Source: Dendrolimus kikuchii (Eukaryota; Arthropoda; Insecta; Lepidoptera; Lasiocampidae). Taken from it: 64,000 nucleotides of DNA. The notes below the pieces were generated by a model that saw nothing but the letters and a program-made list of their open reading frames with translations, was not told the DNA's origin and searched no databases. The stretch covers positions 14,918,001-14,982,000 of the forward strand of contig CM034412.1 of the NCBI GenBank assembly GCA_019925095.2. The letters run 5' to 3'. Of this stretch, positions 10,771-21,795 are shown in pieces. The translations under genes were made by a program, and so were the position numbers. Every line of letters starts with the position of its first letter. The first letter of the stretch is position 1.

Positions 10771-11099
10771 TCATGACAAAAATAACTTGTTCTGAAGAGG
10801 GAGTAAATCGTTTCGCTATTTAAAATGTTGGCCGCTATCGGATTGTGAATAAACACAACGCTTAAAATCCAATCATTACATAGATTCGATTTAGGAGGCT
10901 ATCGCAGACGAGCGTTTTTGCTCTTTAAGCCTGATTTGGGTATTTTTCATTATAATAATCACAAAATACAAAAGCCTGATTTGACACTTAGGAATGTCAA
11001 TAGAACGTAACTTCGAATGAAATTAACAAAAATGAAAACCAGAAAGATTATTTTCTTCCAAATAACGAAATAACATGAAATTTTTATTAATTCTATTAT
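10771..11099. other. No feature recognised
   Basis: AT-rich sequence. I see no coding or repeat features in it. Confidence 0.4.
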
Positions 11100-11104
11100 G
11101 GCGT

Positions 11105-11782
11105 TATTGCGGACAGAGAGCACCCCCCTGACCCGCCCGCCGGAGCTCATCTACACTCCGCGCCCCGCATACCGCCGACGCCCGTAGCTAGCGCGATTAG
11201 CAACTAGGCGTCGGACGGAATGCGGGATATAGGAGGCTGAAAAAACTACAACCCTGAACACGAGTTTCTTCCGCCGCTTCTTCTCCTCCAGCTATAACAC
11301 GTTGCGAAGCGGTAGTAATGATAGACTAGGATCGGCTCCGCCGGCGGAGTCGATAATTGGTCCCCAAATAATCACTTCAGCCTGTTGGCTTAGCTCTATC
11401 AGCCTTTAACGGCTAATTCTCAATATAGAGTCAATCCCCCGCAGCGGTCGAGCCGAGGTCGAACCTCACAGGAGGTGCCTCCTCGAGCGTGCTGCTTCCG
11501 GGCTGAAGGCCTCCGCTCCCACGGAGTCGGGAAGCCCCCAAAGTCCGGTATTGCTGAAACAGCCATCTGCGGCTATTCAGCTGGGTCCAGCTCCAAAAAA
11601 AAAAACAACCCTGAACAACAACAGGATGAATTCAGCCACTCAGCCATTCATATATTGTACTCGACTCTCTTGCATACTTTGTTCTACTCATTAAATGTAT
11701 ATTTATAATTTAATATTAATCATACAGTCCATTATTACATCGAGTATTAATTTCCAAACACAAGAAGCAACTGCCACCAATA
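11105..11782 (+). mobile_element. Solo BEL/Pao LTR (BP-LTR) interrupted by PA element
   Basis: Starts tattgcggacagagag (first G of TG lost) and ends ctgccaccaata. The 5-bp duplication GGCGT is at 11100-11104 and 11783-11787. A PA element at 11261-11604 splits it. LTR and PA lie in the same relative orientation as in the 1.2 kb copy. Confidence 0.85.
11261..11604 (+). mobile_element. PA poly(A) retroposon nested in BP-LTR
   Basis: Flanked by the 13-bp duplication acaaccctgaaca (11248-11260 and 11605-11617), and ends in a poly(A) run. The 5' end is truncated at 'cgagtttcttccgccgc'. Confidence 0.85.
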
Positions 11783-11972
11783 GGCGTATTAATCTATGAT
11801 GAAGTTACAAAACAGTTACGTTCTAAGGCGTTTCATTAACTCAATATGATTCAAGAAAAAACTGTATGCATATTTATTCCAAAATCTTAGATTATTTATG
11901 TATTTATACTTAAACAATACTACATAATTATACACATATGTATTGAAAACAAAAAATATTGAGTAAATATAT

Positions 11973-12968
11973 TTTTCAACACACTTGCTCATAAAGTGAC
12001 TCTATGGTCACCGCAATTAGGCACAGAATGACACCCATAATCAAACTGTGAGTAAAAAAAATTATAACTCACTAGTGAGTTATAGATTTTTTTAAAATTT
12101 TATTGGTTGAGTTGCTTTGTTCTTAAAAAAGTTTTTATTAAAAAAAAAAGATCGTGTTCTATAGAACAAATAAATTAATGTTCCTATTGCTTGCTCATTT
12201 CATGCAACTTCTTATTTAAATAGATAATTTTAACTCGTACGTGTTTAATAAATAAAAGTTTCACTCATATATAAATTTTTTTTCAACACACTGGCTCATA
12301 AAGTGGCTCTATGGTCACCGCAATTAGGCACAGAATGACACCCATTATCAAACTGTGAGTAAAAAACATTATAACTCACTAGTGAGTTATAGATTTTTTT
12401 TTAAATTTTATTGGTTGAGTTGCTTTGTTCTTAAAAAAGGTTTTATTAAAAAAAAAACAGATCGTGTTCTATAGAACAAATAAATTAATGTTCCTATTGC
12501 TTGCTCATTTCATGAAACTTCTTATTTAAATAGATAATTTTAACTCGTACGTGTTTAATAAATAAAACTTTCACTCATATATAACTTTTTTTATCTACTA
12601 AATAAAATGGGTTTTTGTTGTTATTTTATTCACAAGTGTGTTGAAAAACGTCGTATGATACACGTGTGTATTGATGATTACCGTCCTCGGCTCTCTTAAG
12701 ACCCTCGCCTACGGCTCGAGTCTCAATGGCGCCTCGGCGGTAATCACCAATGTTACACACTAGTACCATAATGTACTATTATCTACTAAATAAAATGAGT
12801 TTTTGTTGTTATTTTATTCACAAGTGTGTTGAAAAACGTCGTATGATACGCGTGTGTATTGATGATTACCGTCCTCGGCTCCCTGAAGACCCTCGCCTAC
12901 GGCTCGAGTCTCAATGGCGCCTCGGCGGTAATCACCAATGTTACACACTAGTACCATAATGTACTATT
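11973..12968 (+). repeat. E500 element, tandemly expanded (A-A-B-B)
   Basis: The single-copy form is about 500 bp (25059-25558, 58924-59422). Here segment A (starts ttttcaacacac; 11973 and 12280, period ~307) and segment B (12591 and about 12780, period ~189) are each present twice. Segment A holds a perfect palindrome around 'actcactagtgagt' and 'gttctatagaac'. Segment B holds a long imperfect hairpin closed by 'attgatgattaccg' and 'cggtaatcaccaat'. Inverted ends ttttcaacacacttg/caagtgtgttgaaaa bound A plus the start of B. No protein is encoded. Confidence 0.85.
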
Positions 12969-13334
12969 ATACGGATGAAATCACACTTCGATAGATTAAT
13001 TGTAGTTCTATATTGGACAAAATTAAATTACAATAGCAATTAATAAAATAAAATTACATATAATCGATTACAATGCAAGAAAACTTAACCTATTTGTATT
13101 GTATTCTACTCATAGTCCCTCTAGACTATAAGTAGAATACTGAGCCCAGATCACCGTCTTCTATGGGTAAGGTGCCCAGAAGGCTGGCTACGTATTAATT
13201 GTAGTTTGTGATAAATGCATACGGTACTCGAAAGGCGATGTGAGACAACACTGTCGCCCTCCATAACGATTTTGTCAGGTATTTGTGCGACACAAAAAGT
13301 AATTAACTTAAAATAATCAAACAATCACAGAAAA
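12969..13334. other. No feature recognised
   Basis: Unassigned AT-rich sequence. Confidence 0.4.
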
Positions 13335-13650
13335 AATCAGGCGACATAATTCAGACCAGGAGTTTACGAAAATGCCATTTTTTACAATTTTTCTCTGTCT
13401 GTCCGTCTGTTAGAGCATCACGTGAAAACTACTGAACGGATTTACATGAAACTCAACATGGAGTTAGTTTATATCCCGGGGCATAAGTTAGGATACTTTT
13501 ATACCGATAAATGACGACGTTTCCGTAGGATACGCGAAAATAGTGAAAAAGATGGCGTTGCGATCGCATCTTTTTTTGGAAACTACTGAACATATATGAA
13601 TGAAACTCGACACGGTACTTGGTTATAACCCACAATAACACTTAGGACAT
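13335..13650 (+). repeat. Family I repeat
   Basis: Contains 'tctgtctgtccgtctgttag' and 'gtgaaaactactgaacgga'. Relatives are at 28832-29070, 38200-38310, 44455-44690 and 51836-52270. Non-coding; class not assigned. Confidence 0.55.
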
Positions 13651-13660
13651 TAGACACTTC

Positions 13661-13912
13661 GACGGCCTTTGTGGTTGAGCGGGCTAAGCCTTTGCCGGCG
13701 TACCTCACTGCAACGCAGAGGTTCCGGGTTCGATTCCTGGTATAGTAAATTTCGGAAACGTATTTTCATCGTTATTTACTATGGTCTGGGTGTCTGGGAT
13801 CAGCCCCAGAGTAGTCCGTTGTATATTACCCATAACACAAGCGTAACTTGCTTAATTTGGGGATATACAATATGTGTGTTTGTCAGCCGATTATTATATT
13901 ATTATTATTATT
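13661..13912 (+). mobile_element. S1 tRNA-derived SINE, full length
   Basis: The tRNA-like head carries an A box (tggttgagcggg, 13672-13683) and a B box (ggttcgattcc, 13727-13737), the internal RNA polymerase III promoter. A unique body (tggtctgggtgtctgggatc) follows, then a (TTA)n tail. Full copies are also at 29098, 30041 (-) and 51094. S1 would need a LINE partner for mobility; none is identified here. Confidence 0.9.
13672..13737 (+). promoter_or_regulatory. Pol III internal promoter (A and B boxes) of S1 SINE
   Basis: A box tggttgagcggg and B box ggttcgattcc spaced about 43 bases apart, within the normal range for tRNA promoters. Seen directly; activity is inferred. Confidence 0.75.
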
Positions 13913-14140
13913 TTATCCCGATAACTGTAGTCGTTTGTTTAGAATAGACGGATTGGCAAAATAGACGGCGCTGCAATCACGTTCTTTCAATTCACTAACA
14001 AATAGCTACGTTATCATAAACACCACGTCATTAGTTGTATTACTTCAAATCAGGTTGGCTTCGACTCCCCTTTATGTTGGCTGGAGAGTTGTTGTGACCA
14101 GTTGTCTAGACTATATGGACTTAGTTTCTTTGTTATTATT

Positions 14141-14658
14141 ACATACATACATACATAATTTCACGCCAGTTCCCTTGCGGGGTAGGCACGAACGACAGAG
14201 CGCCATTCAGGCTTATTCTTACACACCTCACTTGCTTCTTTGACATTCATAACTCTTGTCGTGCACGCTCGTCTGTTCTTAAGGCTCCTGACATCACCTT
14301 CTGCTAGTACACGATCAATTTGATCATGAAAGGTGTGTCGTGGCCTTCCACGACTTCAGCATTCATCTATTTCTGCATTGTATATCTGTTTAGTCATTAT
14401 TTCATCAGGCATTCTTTCCACATGCCCGAACCACCGGAGCATTCCTTTCCTTACCTTCACCCCGACACTCTCTTTCAGACCAACTCTCTTTCTTACTTCG
14501 GTATTAAGAACGCGGTCTGCGAGCGTCACTTCGCAGATTTTGCGCAGTGCTCGCATCTCGACCGCGTTTACTCTACTTTCATGCTCTCTCTTCCATACCC
14601 AACTCTCGCTTCCATACATGAGCGTAGGTACCAGCACCGCGTTGTGTATGGCAAGCTG
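14141..14658 (-). mobile_element. LT LINE 3' end, ~520 bp copy
   Basis: Exact 12-bp duplication tttgttattatt on both sides (14129-14140, 14659-14670). The minus strand encodes 'LVPTLMYGSESWVWKREHES', 'MRALRKIC' and 'MLRWFGHVERM', then the RPRHTFHDQIDRVLAEGD block and the terminal VRAYPARELA. This is the C-terminal region downstream of the RT domain in RTE/Jockey-type LINEs. The tail is (ATGT)n. Single-base lesions break the frame. Confidence 0.85.
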
Positions 14659-14670
14659 TTTGTTATTATT

Positions 14671-15325
14671 ATATGTAACATATTATAGCGCGGCCAGTAT
14701 GTAAAAGCGCTGGAAGTATATGTGTTAGGGACACCGTATCCCCGATGCGGGCCCCCGCTCCACCCTCGCGGCGTTCGGGTCACCCGACCCGCCTGCCGGC
14801 CAAACTACTCAGTTAATCATGCAACCTTGTGATGTACGAATGTATGTAGGAACTCACGCGCCGGCCTGCGCGCCGCGCGTTCGTGATAACCGTTCAGTAG
14901 GTTTATTCATTAAAACAAGTTTACCATAAAATCAAGTCGTATTATTTCAAGTGCCCGCTATAATATCAAATTAAATTTTTGTGTAAGTAAAATGAAGTTA
15001 CTGCCTAGGGTATAACACGCGGCGCAAACTCTAGTAGACAATATATTTAGGAATGTGATACAGCGTTCGCTTACGAATAAAACGCTCGTCTACGTTCTTT
15101 CTAAATCAAGCAACTCCCAGAAGATTGCAGTAGCCCTCTTAGAGGGGGCAAGACGAGGAGGGAGAGGGTAAACGAAATCGCTTCAACTCCGCCAACGAAA
15201 TATCAATTTAACTTATCTACTTTTGTAGGAAAAAGTTTAAAGTGCTACCTTACTTTCGCCTTAAGTTAAATTTTGATTAAGTACCCCTTTTTCATTTAGT
15301 TCTAGTTTTTAATATAGTATAGTTT
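14671..15325. other. Unassigned; GC-rich possible LTR remnant
   Basis: 14710-14900 is GC-rich (gcgggcccccgctccaccctc; cctgcgcgccgcgcg) and followed by 'cgttcagtaggtttatt', which could be an initiator. No terminal repeats or target duplication could be fixed, so I leave it unclassified. Confidence 0.3.
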
Positions 15326-15329
15326 GTAT

Positions 15330-16644
15330 TGGTGGCAGTTGCTTCTTCCAAATAAAACTCGATGTGGACTGTGTGACTTGTTATTACGATATTTACAAAC
15401 ATTAATTCAAAACTATACATAGGCGAGTAACAGATAGGGATGCAAACAAAACATCGATGTTTTAACATCGATGTTGAAACCAAAACATCGACAATACATC
15501 GTTGTTCAAGATCGATGTTTTATGAACGATGTTTTATCCTACATAGACATAACGCGCCATCTTACGCTCTATCTGTGATCTACACAGATTTTCTTCATAT
15601 TATTTTTTCATAAATTTTCTTATTGCCAATAAAAGTTGATTGTTATGCTTTTTGTCTGTTTGTTTGTTTTGTTGGATAAAGCAAAAGACATGTCGGGTTC
15701 ACGCCGGGAGCGAACGAATGACGCTCCAAGAATAACACAATAATAATCTGAAATATTATAATCAAAACTTATTACACCAGAATTACCACAATTACGATAC
15801 TAAATATTGCACACTAATACACAGAAATATAAGGACAACTCCAAGAGTCGCATCCACGCTTGTCAGGTGTCGAGCAGCAATTTGCCCTCCAAGAATACTA
15901 CTATTATCAAGCAGCCATTATCGACCACATTATATTATGTGCTCCTCCCCCAAGACCACCAATGCAGACTGTCGGTCGAAGACTCGTAGACTATCGGTTT
16001 AAGACTGCCAGTTGAAGACCGCCACTCCTCTGCCCGAACACCCAGTATTTATAAGGTCCTCGTAGCACGCCGCAGTGACTCCATCCGGTCATGCTGTGGC
16101 GCCACTTCACACTTCCTTCATAAAACCAACTTCCGCCATACGTATTAACTTCCAACATCCGGTTACTCCATTTCCGATATCCGTTTGCTTAATAATAAAT
16201 CCTTCTACGTTGACATCCGGTTATACGACTTCCAATTACTACGTGAAAGAATACTCTATCCGGTTATTGACTACTTCCGTCATATGGTTATTTTATAATA
16301 ACAAATAGGATTCCTACAGACATATAAATAGAATAAACATAACATAAGGTGTGCTAAGGTGGTTTTGGGCGATACATCGATGTTAAAAAAAACGAGGTTT
16401 CATTTGCGTCTCAGGAACAAGCGTCAAAAGTTTATGTAAATGGTGATAAAAAAAAACATCGATACATCGTTCATAAACATCGATATTTTCAACATTGATG
16501 TTTCACTTTTGAAAACGTCGATATCCTAACATCGATGTTTTTTATGAGCGATGTTGCATCCCTAGTAACAGAGAATATAATGCTGAATGGCAGAAAGAGA
16601 GTAGTGCGATTAAGTGCAAGTGCTTCTGCAATCATCCATCAGGT
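15330..16644 (-). mobile_element. Degraded BP-LTR carrying hAT and PA insertions
   Basis: 15330-15434 matches the inner end of the BP-LTR (attggtggcagttgcttctt, minus orientation). The LTR resumes at 16573-16644 after a hAT-type element and then meets a PA element. The outer half (tcctatatcccgcattccg) was not found beyond the PA copy, so the LTR is incomplete or divergent. Confidence 0.6.
15435..16564. mobile_element. Complete non-autonomous hAT-type element
   Basis: Exact 8-bp duplication gtaacaga on both sides (15427-15434, 16565-16572). Terminal inverted repeats read TAGGGATGCAA. Both subterminal regions are full of the motif acatcgatgtt in both orientations. The 1.13 kb interior has no transposase, but carries repeats of 'catccggtta' at about 16080-16270. 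The 8-bp duplication plus TAGGG termini fit the hAT superfamily. The superfamily call is inference; the element boundaries are seen. Confidence 0.88.
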
Positions 16645-17008
16645 TTTTTTTTTGGAGCTGGACCCAGCTGGGTAGCCGCAGATAGCTGTTTCAGCGATAC
16701 CGGATTTTGGGGGCTTCCCGACTCCGTGGGAGCGGAGGCGTTCAGCCCGGAAGCAGCGCGCTCGAGGAGGCACCTCCTGTGAGGTTCGACCTTGGCTCGA
16801 CCGCTGCGGGGGATTGACTCTATATTGAGAATTAGCTGTAAAAGGCTGAATGAGCTAAGCCAACAGGCTGAAGTGATTGTTTGGGGACCAATTATCGACT
16901 CCGCCGGTGGAGCCGATCCTAGTCTATCATTACTACCGCTTCGCAACGTGTTATAGCTGGAGGAGAAGAAGCGGCGGAAAAAACTCTCCAGCTACACGCC
17001 TATGCTAA
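16645..17008 (-). mobile_element. PA poly(A) retroposon
   Basis: Poly(T) at about 16644-16653 marks the minus-strand tail. A roughly 10-base duplication atcatccatc is seen on both sides (about 16631-16640 and 17008-17017). It has the same body as the copies at 1373 and 11261. Confidence 0.8.
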
Positions 17009-17017
17009 TCATCATCC

Positions 17018-17464
17018 ATCTGGCCTAGGGGATATACACCCTAGGTACACAACTGTGACGCCCCTACGCCTGGTAACTCCTCGAGTGACCCTCAGAGAAG
17101 GCCAACCTCTTCATCACCTTGAGTCCGCGGGTTCGTCACCTCACTTCAGCTAACTTCACTTCACTTTACTTTTACTTTCTACTGGGCGCTAGTCATTTGT
17201 CATTTCTTTCATATTATGTGTTGTCACGTGTCTGTTATTACTTATCCACGTTGCGCACGTCAGCCCTATACTGGCACATTAACACCCCCTTATTGTAGTC
17301 AAAGAAAGCTCGTGGAAATACAAGGATATAACATAATAAGCCTCTAAAAGGCGTCTCGTACGTGTCAATTGAATTTCGTCAGTTGTTTGCCGAGGAATCC
17401 TGGCTTTTGTATCTGCTTATTCCGTATATAGCCAACGTACGACTTTGTTCGTTTATTTAAGTTA
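17018..17464. other. No feature recognised
   Basis: Unassigned. Contains a purine/pyrimidine-rich 'cacttcactttacttttact' stretch. Confidence 0.35.
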
Positions 17465-17812
17465 TTACTATTTTATTTATTTAGTTTTATGGCTTGGCAG
17501 CTAGGCCTTTAAGCCAGATCTTAGTTTACAATTAAAAAAAAATTAAATAGTTTCTTCATTTTCTTAAGCCTATGTGTAGCACAGCTGAACTGTAGGTAAT
17601 CAGCTAGTGTCATTCATGGGAGTTCTTGTGACAACTCAAAAGGCCACATTTGACTATACAGTTCATATTTCTCATAAAACACATAATCACTACTCAAAAA
17701 CTATCAATATCCTACAACTATTGTTCATTTTAAAGTAATTTTACACATTTTTAGAAAATAAAACTGCACAGCACAACATCTCCTTTCAGTTCCCGCCAAA
17801 AACTCCTTATTA
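17465..17812 (-). repeat. Repeat K copy 2
   Basis: Reverse complement of 6729-7060 with good similarity throughout. Tail complement at 'attttatttatttag'. Confidence 0.7.
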
Positions 17813-17926
17813 CTATTTACTACGAATAATATACAGACTACAACTGATAAGAACAATTAATTTAGCAAATACGATTATATTGTGAAAGTTAAATATTTGA
17901 ATTTTATATATTTCTTTTGCATATAT

Positions 17927-17982
17927 TGCTGGAATACAACTCAAGGTTGTTATGGCAGCATAATCTAGACCATAGGTCCCCA
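17927..17982 (-). repeat. Short ZR internal fragment
   Basis: About 55 bases matching ZR around 'tctagattatgctgccataa' (minus strand). Both ends are missing. Confidence 0.6.
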
Positions 17983-18205
17983 AAGTAGTCCATATGGATC
18001 CCTGGGGGTCGATATCGAACTTCAAGGGGTCCCCGTCAGCGAAAATGAAGTCTGTAACTTTAAATTTAATAAGTTAAATAAGTTGGAAGATATAGACTTA
18101 GACCTATTTACTAATAGTGTAGCATTGTTTAGCGCAAAGTTGGTCAAGTTGTATTCAAAGTCGGATTTATCAATTTAAGTACCTTATATATGTGCAAAGA
18201 ATGAC

Positions 18206-18455
18206 TAAACAGATATACAATGCAAAAGTGGACGGATGCAGAAGTCGTGGAAGGCCACGACACCTTCCATGATCAAATTGATCGTGTACTAGCAGAAGGT
18301 GATGTCAGGAGCCTTAAGAACAGACGAGCGTGCATGACAAGAGCTATGAATGTCAAAGAAGCAAGTGAGGTGTGTAAGAATACGCCTGAATGGCGCTCTG
18401 TTGTTCGTGCCTACCCCGCAAAAGAACTGGCGTGAAGTTATTTATGTATGTATAT
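18206..18455 (+). mobile_element. LT LINE 3' end, truncated
   Basis: Encodes the LT terminal block (DQIDRVLAEGDVRSLKNRRA, ...VRAYPAKELA) and ends with gttatttatgtatgtat. A four-base deletion relative to other copies (cacgacaccttcc) shifts the frame near 18262. Confidence 0.8.
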
Positions 18456-18631
18456 CTATGCACATTTTTGTTACTGTTTCTTTGTTTAATTTTCATACTT
18501 TTTTCTCTTTTAATTTTTACTGTTATCTGTGGAGGCTTATTAATAGCTTCTCTTAATCTAGCTTATTTTTAGTTATTATTAATGATAGCTTTTAGCCCCC
18601 CAAATAAAATAAAATAATATAAATAGCTTTG

Positions 18632-18726
18632 GCTTCGCCCCTCGTGTTGCAAACGTCTATAGGCGACGGTGACCACTTTCCATGAGCTAGGCCGTCTGTC
18701 TGTTTACCAATTTAACAATAAAAAAA
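18632..18726 (+). repeat. CR1-like LINE 3' UTR tail fragment
   Basis: Carries 'gttgcaaacgtctataggcgacggtgaccac' split across the line, then 'gccgtctgtctgtttacc' and an aataaaaaaa tail. This is the same 3' end as the CR1-like LINE at 31917-32890. The LT copy that follows inserted in its A-tail. Confidence 0.65.
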
Positions 18727-18728
18727 GT

Positions 18729-19034
18729 ACATACATACATACATAACTTCACGCCAGTTCCCTTGCGGGGTAGGCACGAACAACGGAGCGCCATTTAGGC
18801 TTATTCTTATACACCTCACTTGCATCTTTGACATTCATAACTTTTGTCATGCACGCTCGTCTGTTCTTAAGGCTCCTGACATCACCTTCTGCTAGTACAC
18901 GATCAATTTGATCATGGAAGGTGTGTCGTGGCCTTCCACGACTTCTGCATCCATCCACTTTTGCATTGTACATCTGTTTAGTCATTCTTTCATCATGCAT
19001 TCTTTCCACATGCCCGAACCACCGCAGCATTCCT
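18729..19034 (-). mobile_element. LT LINE 3' end
   Basis: Flanked by an 11-base duplication ataaaaaaagt (left with one mismatch upstream, right at about 19035). The minus frame of 93 codons runs from 'MLRWFGHVERMHDERMTKQM' to 'VRAYPARELA' without a stop, one of the better preserved LT ends. Confidence 0.85.
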
Positions 19035-19243
19035 TATAAAAAAAGTGTTGGGTAAAAACAATTGCACCGGAGCAAAGTCGCGTGATGGTGTAGTATATGA
19101 GCCCTCGCATCTTCAGCCGAATCTCATAATGCTATTATGACCAACCAAATGTCTTTTCTACATCTACTTGCACGTTCTGGATTTGTTGTAAGTTCCTGTT
19201 GATTTTAAGCGAATGTTTTTTTAACCGACTTGGAAAAAGGAGG

Positions 19244-19476
19244 TTTTTTTATTGCAGGAGATCAGCAGACAGGCAGACGGCCCACTTGATGGAAAGCGAT
19301 TACCATCGCCTATGGACATTTGCAATATCAAAGTTGCTAGAAATGCGCTGCTGCTCTCTTAAGGGAGACTGGAACCTGGTCACTAATGCCGGAACACAAC
19401 TTAAGGTTGTTATGGCGATATACTTTAGACCAGGGGTGGTAACCATCCAGTCGGGCAAATGCCCTACAACCTGGCA
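19244..19476 (-). mobile_element. ZR retroposon, 5'-truncated
   Basis: Tail seen as tttttttattgcaggagat. It ends inside ZR at 'caacctggc'. Confidence 0.85.
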
Positions 19477-20022
19477 ACAGTCCTGGTTCTCAATTTGTCG
19501 TATGACGATTTTTAAATTTATATATGTTCAGCCATTGCTCCTTGTTTCTAAACTGATTTTGATGATTATCTTAACGTGGATTCAGCAAAGCTTCGAAATA
19601 GTTCCATATAAATTTTATTGCTATTGGACTTTGGGTTCCGAAGATATAGCTGAAAATTCATTAAAATCAGGCAATCAATTTCTCAACCGATTTTGATAAT
19701 TCTTTTTGTGTTGGATTTAATACAGGTTCAACATAGTTTCGTATAATACTGTGACGGATACGCGTAGCGGAATTACTTCCCCTTAAGAAAACAGTGCGTA
19801 GTCTTCGCCTTAACAATAACACAATACAATGTTTCATATACAAAGTAACACGAAAGAGCAGGATAGAAATATAGGCCAGACAAATGTTGAAACGAGATAG
19901 ATGTAGTCCGGAAGAAACTGGAATAAACTCGTACTAAGTAACAAGGACAGGAATATTTGTTGGACAAGGATAGACATATAATCGAATGACGTAATAGGAT
20001 TCATTTTAGAGTATCTACCGGA

Positions 20023-20056
20023 TATATAAGCGCGACATTGTGGGCACGGAGTCAGT
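20023..20056 (+). promoter_or_regulatory. LTR core promoter: TATATAAG and TCAGT initiator
   Basis: TATATAAG at 20023-20030 is followed 22 bases later by gtcagt (20051-20056), the arthropod initiator consensus. It lies in the middle of the solo LTR and would mark its U3/R boundary. Confidence 0.7.
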
Positions 20057-20695
20057 CTCGGAAGGAGTCTCGAAGCGAGCGAGACTTGCAGTAGGAGCGG
20101 GAGTCAGGAGAAGAAGAGGACAGCCCAGCTGAGCGGAAGGGGAGCCTCGGAGGTAAGTATCGGTCTACGTGCAGGGGCTGCAGCGAGTTGTCGGTGGTTC
20201 GATGGGCAGATTAAGAAGACCCTGGTACGAGTTTCGGAAGCGAGTGCCGGTAAGTGCGCTGAAGCTGCGGCATGATCGATAGAGGTGGCGCTGTGCGGAT
20301 TACGGTGTAGTGTTGCAGACGGGCGTTGTGGGCAGTCTGCGAGCGTCGTATTGGGAAGCGCTGGAGGTGTCACGCGGAGGTAAGGACGGGTGGACTTTGG
20401 AACGAGTCTTGGAGCAGAGCACCATGGGTGCAACGAGGCTACGCATTGGGTCATTGGGAAAAGCATCGGGCATCCTCCTAGTATCGCATCAGTGAGGGAG
20501 CGCTGGAGTGGCCATGTGCGAAGGTGGAGTCGCGTATGCCAAGGAAGAAGACTTGTCGTCGTGGAAACATTGTAGGAGTCATGCATTGGAGTTAAGCAAC
20601 CTGCACCGGATAAGGATAAAGAAGCCTATGAGCTGATTTGTGTTGTCATCGAGTGTAGCTTTATCCCAGACTTGGACAACGTATCGGACTGATTG

Positions 20696-21007
20696 TTTTT
20701 TTATTTATTTTTTATTGCAGGAGTTCAACAGACAGGCAGACAATCCACTTGATGGAAAGCGGTTACCATCGCCTATGGACATTTGCAACACCAAAGGTGC
20801 TACGAATGCGCTGCTGCTCTCTTAAGGGAGACTGGAACCTGGTCACTAATGCCGGAACACAACTCAAGGTTGTTACGTCGCCATGCTTTAGACCAGGGTT
20901 GGTAACCATCCAGTCAGGCAAATGCCCTACCACCTGGCTGTGGGTTGTTTTGTCGCCTCTTACGACAGGCCGCCCCAACGCAGGAAATTGTATTCTTTCT
21001 CCGTTCC
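20696..21007 (-). mobile_element. ZR retroposon nested in solo LTR
   Basis: Near full length. The last bases of its 5' end (atccgtgca) are missing. It separates the LTR promoter half from the poly(A) signal. Confidence 0.85.
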
Positions 21008-21031
21008 GTGAGTTACACTTGCATTAGCTTA

Positions 21032-21037
21032 AATAAA
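21032..21037 (+). terminator. LTR polyadenylation signal AATAAA
   Basis: aataaa about 60 bases before the 3' end of the solo LTR. Confidence 0.55.
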
Positions 21038-21375
21038 ACATATTCTTTTAGATCGGATCGGTGTTTCCTTCCAATACCGATACCCACAGCACGTAACAAT
21101 ACTAAGGTTCGATGGGATTCTTTATCGCAACAAAAGATTGTGGTACAAGGTACAAGCCAAGAGATTGCTATCCATCATACAACACCACCATAAAGACTTC
21201 ATACAGAGACTATTATAATCCGACTGGGTTTGGAAAAAGACGATCACATTTATGGCCATTTTCGTCTTCGGAAATCTCGGCACATTTCCTCCGAGCATAA
21301 ATATGGTTAGGGTTCTGAGATTCATAGATTAAATGCATTACGCAGAGACGTCGTAAATAATCAGCGTTTTATACC

Positions 21376-21703
21376 TATTGGTGGCAGTTGCACCTCGGGT
21401 TTGGAAATGAAAATTCGACGTAATAATGGACTGTATGATTATTATTAAGTTATAAATGTACATTTAAAGAGTAGAACAAAGTATGCAAGAGAGTTGAGTA
21501 CAATATATGAATAGCTGAGTGGCTGAATTCAAAGTTGTTCTTGATGTAGTAGTCCCTTCAGGCTTTTTCAGCCTCCTATATCCCGCATTCCGTCCGACGC
21601 CTAATGTCTAATCGCGCCAGCTATGGGCGTCGGCGGTATGCGGGGCGCGGAGTGTAGATGTGCTCTGGCGGGCGGGTCAGGGGGGTGCTCTCTGTCCGCA
21701 ACA
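21376..21703 (-). mobile_element. Solo BEL/Pao LTR (BP-LTR), intact
   Basis: Bounded by ATACC (21371-21375, 21704-21708). On the minus strand it runs TGTTGCGGACAG...CTGCCACCAATA, 328 bp. It is the closest full match to the 3' LTR at 62390-62708 and defines the family ends. Confidence 0.9.
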
Positions 21704-21795
21704 ATACCTAATATTTTGTAGAACTACTTTGACGCCAATTAAATTTTATACATATACAGATTTAAATATATTTACATACAAATTCATTATATTTT

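Larger units (their letters stand above)
19750..21098 (+). mobile_element. Solo LTR, ~1 kb, gypsy-type, with nested ZR
   Basis: Starts tgtgacggatacg and ends cagcacgtaaca. The exact 4-bp duplication ATAC lies at 19746-19749 and 21099-21102. Inside are a TATA box, an initiator and a poly(A) signal in the order expected of an LTR. Without the nested ZR copy (20696-21007) it is about 1.04 kb. The related sequence at 41516-42062 shares 'ttccttccaa' and the end 'cacgtaaca'. The clade is inferred from TG...CA ends and the 4-bp duplication. Confidence 0.8.

Noticed and set aside
13661..13740. Possible tRNA gene with intact A and B boxes
   Set aside because: It is the head of the S1 SINE, repeated at 29098, 30041 and 51094 with the same non-tRNA body.
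14710..14960. Candidate copia-type LTR
   Set aside because: TG/CA ends, target duplication and a partner LTR could not be found.
20104..20586. 160-codon minus-strand frame in GC-rich DNA
   Set aside because: Lies inside a solo LTR on the strand opposite its promoter and has no known domain.
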